The notes below the pieces were generated by a model. The model was not told the origin of the DNA, made no database searches, and worked only from the letters and a program-made list of their open reading frames with translations. A stretch of DNA of 64,000 nucleotides from Hemileia vastatrix (taxonomy: Eukaryota; Basidiomycota; Pucciniomycetes; Pucciniales; Zaghouaniaceae), in contig JASXTE010000011.1 of NCBI GenBank assembly GCA_030280995.1, positions 8,253,501 to 8,317,500 of the forward strand, written 5' to 3'. Position 1 is the stretch's first letter. Each line of letters begins with the position of its first letter. The translations under genes and the position numbers were made by a program. Below are positions 43,122-53,753 of the stretch, piece after piece.

Positions 43122-46100
43122 GGACTGGCATTTTAGGTGTTACTTTCTCCCAGGATGAGAGGAACCCGGATAGTGACCAGTCAGTCCTACAAGAAGGGAT
43201 ACGTAAAGCAGTACTTCATAGGTGTCTTGGGAATACTACTGTAGAATGTATTATACCTAAGCTTTTTAATTTCTTTGATTATGGATATTGTTATACTTAT
43301 ATTAAAAAGAAAAGAAAAAAACAGGATTTAGGTGCAACCTGTAGTTATATTATAAAGGTTTTGATTTTAATTAATGAAGGAAGAAGCAAGAGCTGTTTTG
43401 CATCAAAGTATAAACCAGTGAATGTAGTGATGCCTTATTTGAATCCTCCTTTGCAGAGGCTGGCGCTGTCCAGGAATCCTTATGATACTCCTTTAACAAA
43501 GTTTCTGCCTGATTTTGCGCCTACTAATAAGATTACTATGGAAAGGCTTCAGATGGTTAATTTTGGACCAGAGGATTGGTTATCGCAGGAAGAAAAGAAG
43601 TTGTTGTTACATGTTATGGTTCTTAGGCAAAATGCTATTGCGTTTTCAGAAGAGGAAAGAGGTTTGTTGAAAAACTCTTATGGTAAACCTTATATTGTTC
43701 CAGTTATACCTCATGCACCGTGGCAGAAGAAGGCTTTTCCAATACCAGCGGCTATAAGAGAAAAGTATACAGAATTAATTAGGGGAAGGTTAAAGTCTGG
43801 CTTGTATGAACAGTCTATGTCTAGTTATTCAAGTCCAGTGTTTTGTGTTGTTAAACATAATGGTAAATTAAGGGTTGTTCATGATCTTAGGGAGATGAAC
43901 AAGGTTACAGTAAAGGAGGCAAGGATGCCACCAACGCCAGAGGAGTTTGTGGATTATTTTGCGGGATGTGCATGTTATGGATTAGGTGATATTATGGGAG
44001 GATAAAATGAGAACAAATTGGATTAATCATCCAGAACCATGACGACGTTTGAAACACCACTGGGGCACTTCAGGTTGACAAGATTACCGCAAGGTGCAAA
44101 AAATTCTGTGGTGGTATATCAAGCACAGATGATGTGGATATTGCAGGATGAAATTCCAGAACATGTGGGAACTTTCATTGATGATGATGGTATAAAAGGA
44201 CCAGCCAGTTATTATGATGGGGAAGTGTTAGAAGAGAATCCATATATTAGAAAGTTTGTTTGGGAATATAAGATTACTCTGGAAAGAGTGCTATTTAGGA
44301 TTCAGGAGGCAGTATTAACAATTTCTGGGTCCAAATTTGCTTGTTGTGTTCCAGAGCTAGATATAGTGGGACATGTGGTATGCAAGGAAGGGAGAATCGA
44401 TTCTGAAAAACAGAGGAATAAGGTACTTACATGGCCAAGAACAAGAAATACTAAGGAAGTTAGAGGGTTTTTAGGCATCTGTACATATGTAAGAATGTTT
44501 ATTCAAGATTTTGCTTTGTTGTCTTCACCTTTACGGCACATAATGAGAAAAGATGTTGTATGGGAGTGGATGGAGGAATGCAAGGAGTCATTCAAGTTAT
44601 TGAAAAGGATTGTAGGGAAAGATATTCATTTGAAGAAATTTCAGTATGGACCAGGCGCTGGGAAAATTACTCTAGCGGTGGATTCTAGTGTTTCCGCGGT
44701 GGGCGCAGTTTTGATGCAGGAAGATGGGGAAGGTAATGATAGACCTGTCCTTTATGAGTCTAATACCTTTACCAAAGTGGAGTCCAGGTACTCTCAGTCC
44801 AAGCTGGAGTTGTGCGGAGTAGCAAAAATTCTTAAGAAGCTACAATGGATGCTTTGGGGGCATCATTTTGAGCTGCAGGTTGATAAACTATCGTTGGTGC
44901 AAATGATTAGTAGCCCAAGTTTACCAGATGCGCCCATGACAAGGTGGGTAGCGCAGATTAATTTTTTTTCTTTTCATTTAGTCCATAAGCCGGGAAAATT
45001 GTTCACTATGCCAGATTCATTGTCAAGAAGACCGTTGTGTGAAGCGGACTTGGAAGCGGAAGAATTTGGAGAAGATAAGAGATGGGTAAATGGGATAGAT
45101 TATTGTTATTACAGATTTGATAGTAACGTCTGTGATGACAATAAACTAGCAGGCAGTATCGTCCGCGATGACAATAAACTAGTAACGTGGAATGTCCGTA
45201 AAAATCTAAAACTAGAAATTGATGATGCGAAGGATGTTTGTAGCAAGGGTAGTCTGCAACTGGATTTAGGGGACGCTGAAGCTAAAGAAGCGACAAGAAG
45301 TGCGCAAGGCAAGGTAGTGGAACAGTAAGATGATGAAGATGATTCAAGGGGAAGTCATGACAGTAGTACTCATCTCGAAGAGGGGAGTATTTTGAATACA
45401 ACGCATCTACTGATGAGGGAGTAGAGTTGTTAAGGTTATATTTGGAAGGTAGCAGTTGACCAGATTTTTGAAAAAAAAAGGTTTGGCGCAATATTAAGAA
45501 GCCTGCTAAGGGTTACTTTATTAAAAATGAGAAGCTATGGAAGAATCAAGCTTTGTCTCCTCAGTTAGCTGTTCAAACTAGGGAAGGGAAGGAGAAGATA
45601 CTCAGGGAGTTGCATGAGAATTTAGGACATAGAGTTCAAGATGAGACGTATCACAGAGTTAGGGAAAGATTCTGGTGACCCAATATGAAGAATAAAGTAA
45701 AAGATTGGGTTAAATATTGTCCTGAATGTCATCAAAGGAGTTACAGAAAGCCAAAAGAGAAAGGTAGAGCAACGGGCAAAGATACTGTTTTTGGTAGGGT
45801 CAGTTTAGATGCAGTTCATATAAAAGAAGGATGCTTTAAATACTTGGTAGTGGCCAGGGATAATCTATCAGGATGGGTTGAAGAAGCACTGTTGGTAAAT
45901 CTTAAGATGAGTAATGTAGCTGAATTTTTGAAGAAAGAATGGATTTACAGGTATGGGGTAATGAAGATGGTAACCCTAGATGGTGGCGCTGAATTCGCTG
46001 GAGAATTCCAAGAGGTAGTAAAATTTATTGTCGCAAAGTTACAAGTTGCAACACCATGTTATCCTGAAGCAGTGGGAATGATTGAAAGAGGGCATCAAGT

Positions 46101-46704
46101 TATAAAGGATGCGCTAGTTAAATTAGGTGGAAATAATGGGGCAAAGTGAAAGAACTACTTGCCATTAGTTTTGTTTGTGGACAGGATTTCAGTTAAAAGG
46201 ACAACAGGGTTTTCACCGTATGAACTGATTTTTTGTCAAAGGAAAGTACTAACTATTGATCTGGAGGCTGGATCTTTTCTAGGATGTGACTGGAATCAAG
46301 TGTGCTCAACTGAAGATTTGATTCTAGCAAGGGTAGCGCAGATTGAAAGGAAAGACGAGTTTGTGGAGAAGGTGTATGAAAGAATGTTGCAGATCTGGGA
46401 CAAGTCAGTTAAATATTGGGATGAGCGCTTAGTGAATAGGTTAAGAAAGCCATTGAACCCAGGAGATTTGGTCTTGGTTTTTAATAGAAGTTTAGAAAGC
46501 AAATGGGGAAAGATGTTTTCTGACAGATGGAATGGTCCTTATAGGATAATAAAGCAGATAACTTGAGGGTCTTACTCACTGGAGGAATTGTATGGTACTG
46601 AGTGGAAGCGATGTGTGGCTGCAGATCAGATCAAAATATTCTACCTAAGGGGTGTTCCAGTGATACAAGATAACCTCTGGAATGAGAAAAAACTACCAGA
46701 ATAA
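43122..46704 (+). pseudogene. pol: E pol: RT, RNase H and integrase, decayed
   Basis: The pol frame is open from within the end of gag-pro. RT shows NGKLRVVHDLREMNKVTVKE near 43860-43920 and FIDDDGIKGP near 44175-44205. RNase H shows LAVDSSVSAVGAVLMQ and ESRYSQSKLELCGV. TAA codons at 44003 and near 44025 remove the GGYDE region, and TAA at 45326 is followed by a frameshift before 45489. Integrase has LHENLGHR, CPECHQRS, LDAVHIKEG, TLDGGAEF and GMIERGHQ. TGA at 45676 and 46147 replaces two Trp codons conserved in A- and B2, and TGA also occurs at 46564. It ends NLWNEKKLPE, a hairpin-motif peptide. Confidence 0.85.
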
Positions 46705-47359
46705 TACCTCCAGGAACAGGCTAAACTATCAATGATTTTTATGTTTTTATGTTACCTCCGGGAAGAAGTTAAACTAAAAAGTTATGTTAAGTTTTGTTTT
46801 TCTAAGAGTACTCACAGGAGGCTTTGACACAGTTGTGACGGATAGAGGGAGCTAACTGGAAGTTAGGTAGATTATGGCTGAACAGGCAACTGGCATAAGT
46901 GCTTAGATGAGGGCGTAGAGGAAAATGAAATCTTATATATTTTCATCGTTGGAGGGGATATGACCAAATAGGAAATTGGATTAAAGTAGATGTGTACCAT
47001 GTAAACGCAAAAGATGCTGGGAATTTAGCTAATGGGTTAACTAACCAGGAGTGGAATAGCAATTTATAGATGGGGTGCTCTACAGTTCAATTATTATTTT
47101 ACATTGTATATTTCTGTATTGCAGTAAAGGCGGTAACGTTTTATGATATAAAAGTTTATTTATGACTTTTTTTTATTTTTTACAGTTTTTTAAAGAAAGT
47201 AGAGGGAGCAAAGTTAGGCGCTCTATAGTATGGAAGACAGGTGTAATAAAATAGCACCATGTCTAAAAAGATTATTTGAAGGCATAGCATGAAAAATTTA
47301 TGAAGACTATTTACAGGGATAATGGAAAGATGAGGCTCATAAGGAGAAGCTCTAGTGGG
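46705..47359 (+). other. E 3' region, proximal non-coding part
   Basis: Three degenerate short motifs (ACCTCCAGGAACAGGCTAAAC, ACCTCCGGGAAGAAGTTAAAC and the pol stop copy) lie at 46670-46790. The long hairpins HP2-HP5 of A and B were not recognised here. No gene was found. Confidence 0.5.
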
Positions 47360-48156
47360 CTATTCAGTATCAGGGTGAAAGCTAATAGGATATCCATTCC
47401 AGTCTTCAGGCATGACAAAGCAACAGTGATCGGCGGGGAATCCAAGAATAGTTGATGAGCTGATTTTGTTCATTAGTTGACCTATCATTTCTATATGGGT
47501 ATAGCCAGCTTCAAGTTCAGTGTCAGAAAAAGCTGGTGTGTTAGAATAGGATAGAGACATAGCGTCATATATAAGACAAAGTCTGGAAAACATTTGCATG
47601 GAATGGACAAAGGGTAAAGGAATAAGAACCCATCCCAGGGAGATGGATTTATTGAAGCCTGACAAGGAGTCAGTGGGAAAGGGGAGCATAAGTATAATAA
47701 AGGATACTTACTTGATAATAAGTTTTGTGGGTGCACTGATGGCGAAGTAGTAGTAACCGCATCAGGAGCAGCTGCAGTGGAGCCTGAGCACATAGAAGCA
47801 TTAGAGCTTGGAGTGGAAAAAGGTGTAGCGCTAGGCTGAATAGATATTTTGTGCCTGAGAAAACTAGGAAGCGATGATGATTCATAAGGAACATTATTAT
47901 TAGTGGAAAAAGTGGGACTAATGGTAGTAACTATGGGAGCACTACTAGTAGAGCTAGGTGGAAAGCGAATATAACCAGTAGGCTGAGGAGTATACTGGTT
48001 TAGAGAGATATTGGAAGTTTTGTGGTATCTAAAGCAATTGTCACAGGCAGGTCTAAAGGTGGCAAACCCCTGAGGTTTAGAAAATGTACAATGAAAGTTG
48101 TGGCACTTACAAAACAAGTACGCTTGATCTTTGGGAACTGTATTATATTGAGTCAT
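47360..48156 (-). CDS. E antisense gene 1: spliced cysteine-cluster protein
   Basis: Exon 1 is 48156-47712 and exon 2 47658-47360. The intron 47711-47659 (53 nt) has a perfect GTAAGT donor, a CTGAC branch-like site and a TCAG acceptor, and it restores a frame of about 247 residues. The N-terminus has CKC-x4-C and, after about thirteen residues, CDNCFRYHK. It resembles the clusters of the A+ antisense genes but lacks the last cysteine and has odd spacing. A Ser/Thr/Pro-rich linker and a hydrophobic C-terminal domain (SLGWVLIPLPFVHSMQMF) follow. The order relative to pol matches A+ antisense gene 1. Function unknown. Confidence 0.6.
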
Positions 48157-48728
48157 GATATTTGGATGAAAAAGATCTAGGTTATTAGAAGGGCTATTTA
48201 TAAGATAACAATGGCATTATAGAAAAGTCATCAGTTGCGTCATGTCTGACTTAAGCGCTAGATGGTTTCTAAGAAGATAGTGAAAAAATTTTTGTCATAA
48301 TGAAGGACCCAAGGAAAGTAAAATCTGTCGCAGTCAAGGGAAAGTCATATATTGCAAAGATCTGAAGATTACAAGAGAGCACATGCATATACGACGCAGG
48401 GGAAGTATTTGCTGCTATAGAAAGTAGCAACAATCTCAAGTCGTTATTTTTTGTTGTTTCATCATTCATAGGCACTTAGTAGAAGGGTGCGCGGTTAGAA
48501 AAAGAATGATATTTTTTTTGAAGGCATCTCATCTTGCAGTTGTAGAATTCTCACAGGAAAATTAAGGGAAAGTAAAATTACAGTTTTTTTACAAGGTTAT
48601 ATACAATTTACAGGGAATATATACAAGGAAGATTTTTAGTATTCTGCATCATAAAAGATTGGAACACAGAATGCCAAGTCGTTAACAGCCTCTTGCATGT
48701 TTTGTTGCAAGGTGGTTATTAGCTGTTT
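48157..48728 (-). other. Stretch between the two E antisense genes
   Basis: A 68-codon open stretch lies on the minus strand at 48475-48269, but nothing ties it to a gene. No other feature was found. Confidence 0.35.
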
Positions 48729-49673
48729 TCATTTATTATACTTGGTGCAAGTATAAACCGAGAACACCTCAATGAATCCTTCAACGGCAGTTAACATGTT
48801 TTTCATATGACACATGGTCGCATCGTATGGAGCGCAGGCAATTTGCTCTGCTAATTCCCAGTTTTGAGCCATGGCGGGCTCTTCATCATTGACGTCCAGA
48901 AAAGTTTTGATGGGCCATTTGTCCGGGATGATGATACCAAAGACCGGCTGCATAGTTGTCCAGTCAGGAGCGGGTATACAAGGAGTACACTCCGGAATAG
49001 GTTTGGTATCCCAGACGGGATCTTCTTCCAAGGCTCGAAGGAATAGAGGAACGTTAGGAGGCGGAGGCGTTTCAGCATAAGGTGTGCCTGGCGCATTCTA
49101 AAAGAGGAAAAAAAGAGAATGTTTGCATTAGAAAAGGAAGAATAAGGAAAATAAGACTTACTGTATTCTCCTCTGAAAAGAGAGATCTTGGGATAGAAGC
49201 GATGCTACTGGGTGTAGGTTCACGGTAACCAAACTTGGCTCGTTTGTTGCCAGGTGGGGTAGTAGGAGCAGGAACCGGGCGCATGATGGTCATTTGACTC
49301 ATCATATTAGTTGTGGAAGCTTAAGGGTCCAGGCATGCAACGGTAGGCGGCCCATTGTAACTACACTTCTTTTTGCGGTTCTTGCAGTAATCGCATGACT
49401 AAAAAAAAGGGGGAAGAAAGGAAAGGTTAGTAAAAATAAGGAAGGAAAGTGAAGATAACTTACAGTAAATAAATTATTGCCATGGCAGGCTTTTGAGAAA
49501 TTACAGGGAGTAATTCCATTCCCAATACAGCGGGTGAATCTTTTCCCACCCATCAGTGTAGTTATGGGCGTTGTTGGTAGAGCAGCAGGGGGCTGAGTGC
49601 GCACGAACTGTTGAATTTCATCCACAATGTTGGCGGTATTTTCAGTGTTAGAATTTGTTCTTCTAGTATTCAT
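48729..49673 (-). pseudogene. E antisense gene 2: three-exon cysteine-rich protein with one stop
   Basis: Exons 49673-49464, 49398-49162 and 49097-48729 are separated by introns with GTAAGT donors and T-rich AG acceptors. All three join in phase 0, giving 270 codons before the stop. I start at the ATG at 49673 (MNTRRTNSNTENTANIVDE). Exon 1 ends with three cysteines (CIGNGITPCNFSKAC), and exon 2 begins SCDYCKNRKKKC, so a Zn2Cys6-like cluster is formed only after splicing. One TAA (49323-49321, codon 26 of exon 2) interrupts it; the frame before and after is continuous. The C-terminal part contains DPVWDTKPIPECTPCIP. It sits next to the 3' LTR, as does A+ antisense gene 2. Function unknown. Confidence 0.6.
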
Positions 49674-49770
49674 TGAAAGATATAAAGGAAAATAAGAGAA
49701 GAAGATAGAAGATGGAAGAAAAAATGCTGCAAGGAGCAGGTATTTATGGGCTCCTGGGGACAGTGGCAAG

Positions 49771-49781
49771 TAGAGTGAGGA
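49771..49781 (+). promoter_or_regulatory. Polypurine tract of E
   Basis: A purine-rich run ending AGAGTGAGGA lies directly before the TGTGGTAC start of the E 3' LTR. Confidence 0.6.
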
Positions 49782-49831
49782 TGTGGTACACGCCTCGCAG
49801 GTAGCATAATTTTAGACCAATCAGCGCACGT
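49782..49831 (+). repeat. 3' LTR of E, first 50 bp
   Basis: It matches the first 50 bp of 27109 onward and is interrupted by A- after ACGT. Confidence 0.85.
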
Positions 49832-50960
49832 TATGGTAAGGTAAACTCTTACAGTCGCCTTGCTGTAAGCAGAATCCGGAGGAGATATGTGGATTTAGCT
49901 GAAAACCCCGTCCTTCCAATAAAAATAACAAAATGGGAATTCTAAATCACTAAGCTAACCAATCTACTTAGATCTGATTGATAAAAATAATGAAACTCTA
50001 AAATAATTAACGCTTATTGAGATTTAAAGAAAGTGGCTGTTGATAAAAGAAATACTGATAACAACAATTAAGGTGTACCAGTGAAAGATCTGTAAAGATT
50101 GACTTTTATGTTTTTATAATAATTTAAATTTTTATGAGACAGCTATAATCAAGTCCCAGCGATGAAGACCTTTCTAAAGATACCCTATATGAAGTGTTAT
50201 TTTAATTGTTGAGTAGTATTTCTAAAATGATATATATATAATATAAAGTTATAAGGGTATTACAATTTATTTAATTTGTTGAGTAATAAAAAATGAGACT
50301 GTGGTGGTTAAAGATTAAGCTGTATGATCTGTCCCCCCTCTCAATCTCGAGTTGAGAAGCACTTAAGTATTCCTAGTCATGTGCCTAAGTTTTCCCCTCC
50401 AGAGCTCTTCCAGAGTCAATCCGGAGCCCGTACGGAGTCCGTACGGAGCCGGAACGGAGTCCGTGCGGAGTCGAAACGGAGTCCGTCCGGACTTCCGGAC
50501 TCAATTTAGAACCTTAAAACCATAATAAAAAATCTAGAAAAATTACACATAATAGAGCTACTTCCCCTTTACCTACCAAACTAATTTTCGTAGTCTGCGC
50601 AGCTCTAATTACCCCGTAAAAATTCAGCAAAGTTATGTAATTTCTGAAAACGTAAATATTTCTATAAAACTTAAAAATTCATTTAAAAATATAAGAAAAA
50701 TAGTAAAAATTCTGGGAAAATTTCCCAAGGTTCTTGAGTAACTCGACTTGATACTTATAAATTTTCAGACCGTAAAAATAAGTTTTCTCCGTAAAATAAA
50801 TTGTATTTGCGTAGGCATTCGCTCGTGACCAATTTCTTCATATTTTAAACTCCAATAAATTAAATAAAACCCTTTTATAAAAAATAATAACACCAATCTT
50901 GCATGCCGTGATAACTCCATTTACATACTTAGGTGCCGTACTAAACTTTAGGCTACCACA
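49832..50960 (-). repeat. 3' LTR of A-
   Basis: 1129 bp, over 99% like 60746-61874. Minus-strand ends are TGTGGTAGCC and CTTACCATA. Confidence 0.9.
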
Positions 50961-50970
50961 TCCTCCCTCC
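50961..50970 (-). promoter_or_regulatory. Polypurine tract of A-
   Basis: Minus strand GGAGGGAGGA immediately before the 3' LTR. Confidence 0.8.
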
Positions 50971-52699
50971 AATCGAGAATGTCCCCATTCTTATAACTTT
51001 GCATAAGTGGTTGAGAAATTCCAAAAGAATTATCTTATCTAATTAAATAATTTGATAAATTTGTTTTAGCTGGTCTTCTTATAAATCTTTATAATAAAAA
51101 CGTTCTTTCTTCTTCTCTGGCTTGATATAACATAAAATAAAATAATATAAATCTTGTGATGATTCCACCACTGAGAGCAAGGTTTGAATCCCTTCAGACT
51201 CCCATATACCAGTCTTCCTTCTTGTCACAGCATTGAGAGAGTGGATCTTCCTATGAGCCGAATACTCCTGATTCCAACCTCATAGGGCCCCCCACTGAGC
51301 CGAATTCTATGATTCCAATCTCGCCATAAGGTCCTCCAAGCTTCACACCAAAAAAAAAAAAAAAAAAATGGCCTAACTATGAGGCACTAAAAAAAATCAT
51401 TCCCTAAAATCCAACTACCATCCTAACTTCTGATTCCTTCATCACAATTTTCAAACTTTGCTATACAGCAAACCCATAAAATACTTTTGCCAGGCTTCCA
51501 ATAATAATTTTAACTTTAGACCATGTTAAAGCGCCACAAATTTCACCTAATTAACCATTATGCTTTCTTTAGCATCATCACCACCTAAAGTTTTAACCTC
51601 CTAAAGCTTTCAGCACCCAATTCCAGAAATAATTGAATAACCAGTTTAGAGTCTTAGTGGACAGTGATAAATTAAAAGATTGAATTGAGTTATCCAAACA
51701 AGATTGACATTCCAGTTTAAAGTCTTGGTGGACCAAACATATAATCGATTTCCAGTTTATGGTCTTGGTGGACCAAAGATTGTTTAGGTGCATAAGTAAC
51801 TTGATAAATTCCTAAGTAAGGCCTAGGCTTGACCAAAGATTGAATAAATTTGATAATCCAGTTTAATGTCATAGTGGACCAAACATTTGATCGACAAGTA
51901 ATCCAGTATAAGGCCATAGTGGTCCAATGAATGTTGAATTATCCTGCTGATATTAATTTTCCAGTTTAAAGTCATAGTGGACTAAAAAATGAATGAACTA
52001 CCAGTTTAAAGTCATGGTGGACCAAACATTTAATCGATAAGAAATCCAGTTTAAGGTCATGGTGGACCCAACAGCTGATAACAGTCCAGTTTAAGGTCTT
52101 GGTGGACCTAACAAATCCAATAAAAATTTTTAACGATAGTCTTGAAAATTAGCCAGTTTAAAGTCTTGGAGGACTAACAGCTCCAAAATTTGTATAAAAC
52201 CTTAAGGAAAGTCTTGAACAGTAGCCAGTTTAAAGTCTTGGAGGACTAACAGATCCAAAATATGTATAAAATACCTTAAAGAACGTCTTGAACAGTAGCC
52301 AGTTTAAAGTCTTGGAGGACTAACAGATGTCAAGATAAAGAAAATTATCCTTAATGAAAGTCTTGAAAAATAGCCAATTTAAAGTCTTGGAGGACTAACA
52401 GATGTCAAGATAAAGAAAATTATCCTTAATGAAAGTCTTGAAAAATAGCCAATTTAAAGTCTTGGAGGACTAACAGATGTCTTGAAGTAAAATCACATAT
52501 GTATTGAGTTCCCCTAGACCCTGTTTCCTGTCTAAACTAAATGAATAAAACTAAAAAGAATGAAAACTAAAAAAAAATAAAACTAAGAAATATAATAATA
52601 ATTTTGATTTAATTAATAAATTTTAATTTTTTTTTTTTTTTTTTTTTTTTTTATTATTATTATTATTTTTTTTTTTTTATTTATTTTATTTTTATTTTA

Positions 52700-52730
<31 letters not shown>

Positions 52731-53753
52731 TTATTTTATTTTTTTTTAATTTTAATTTTATTTTATTTTTATTTTTTTTTAAATTTAAAATAAAAGATTT
52801 TAGAAAAGATAGTTTTGAAATAAAAGTTAAAATTTAATTTTAAAGAAAGATAAATGAATGTGAAAAGAAAGATAAAAAAAGTACTAAAAAAAAAAAAAAA
52901 ATTTAAAATAAAATTTTAAAAGATGCCCCCCGGCCATTTGATGAGCCGTACCCTCGACATCATACCCACATCCAAGTGCAACTTGATGTGGTTACACAAT
53001 TCAAGAAATTGAAAAGAAAATAAAATAAATGAAAGTTTTTAGAAGATAATTTTTATAATGATGATCACTGGGTGGGCTCCCTCCAATTTATAAAAATGAT
53101 TAGAGACCACCAGTGAGCATCACCTTTACAATAATTCATAATATAAATTAAAGAAAAGAAATCACAATCTACATAAAAAAATCAAAAACAAAATAAAATA
53201 AAAGAATCTTGAATCCGGCGTTGAGAGCGGTGTCTCTTGATTCGTTCCAGTTTATAGTCTTAGTGGACTTCATTATGGGGTAATTGTGTATAGAGCAGCC
53301 AGCCCATCAATTACCCCCACACTTGCCAATATTAAATTAAGAAGGTTCCCCTGTGAACACTTCTTCCAATAAATTTTAAAAAAAATTTCCAACACTATCT
53401 TCACCCATATTTTAAGAATTTTAAGTTTTTGAAAATTTCAAAGATGGTCTTCTTGAATTTCGTTAAGTTTCATCATAGTTTCGTCGCCCATAGGAAGGGT
53501 AACGATAGTAAAGTATTTTTGATAAAAATAAGAAGATAGTTTATCCTCGTTGCGGAGGAATCCATAAAATTTTGTTGATATCATAGTTTATCCTCGTTGC
53601 GGAGGTTGATAAGATTTTTATAAACATCATAGTTTATCCTCATTGCGGAGTAATCCATAAAATTTTGTCAATATCATAGTTTATCCTCATTGCGGAGGAA
53701 TCCATAAAATTTGATAAATGTCATTAAAATTGTAGTTTATCCTCATTTCGGAG
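50971..53753 (-). repeat. A- structured 3' region without antisense genes
   Basis: No gene is present. Short hairpin motifs fill 51640-52490 (GTC-N6-GAC type) and 53530-53760 (CCTC-N6-GAGG type), all sense to the element. HP2 is at 53277-53317, HP3 at 53061-53121, HP4 at 52966-52991 and HP5 at 52922-52961. A/T low-complexity DNA occupies 52560-52910. Around 51010-51050 the sequence matches the last codons of A+ antisense gene 2, after which the rest of that gene is missing. Confidence 0.75.

Noticed and set aside
45676..46149. TGA read as tryptophan in element E
   Set aside because: Only two of the TGA stops fall at Trp positions; others replace Glu, Gly or unaligned residues, and other stop codons occur too, so mutational decay is simpler.
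48269..48475. Possible third antisense gene in E
   Set aside because: No splice sites in phase with its neighbours, no motif, and no counterpart in A+.
50324..50509. Ser/Arg-rich ORF (also at 61238-61423)
   Set aside because: Identical location in both A- LTRs and produced by the 11-bp tandem repeat; no start or family support.
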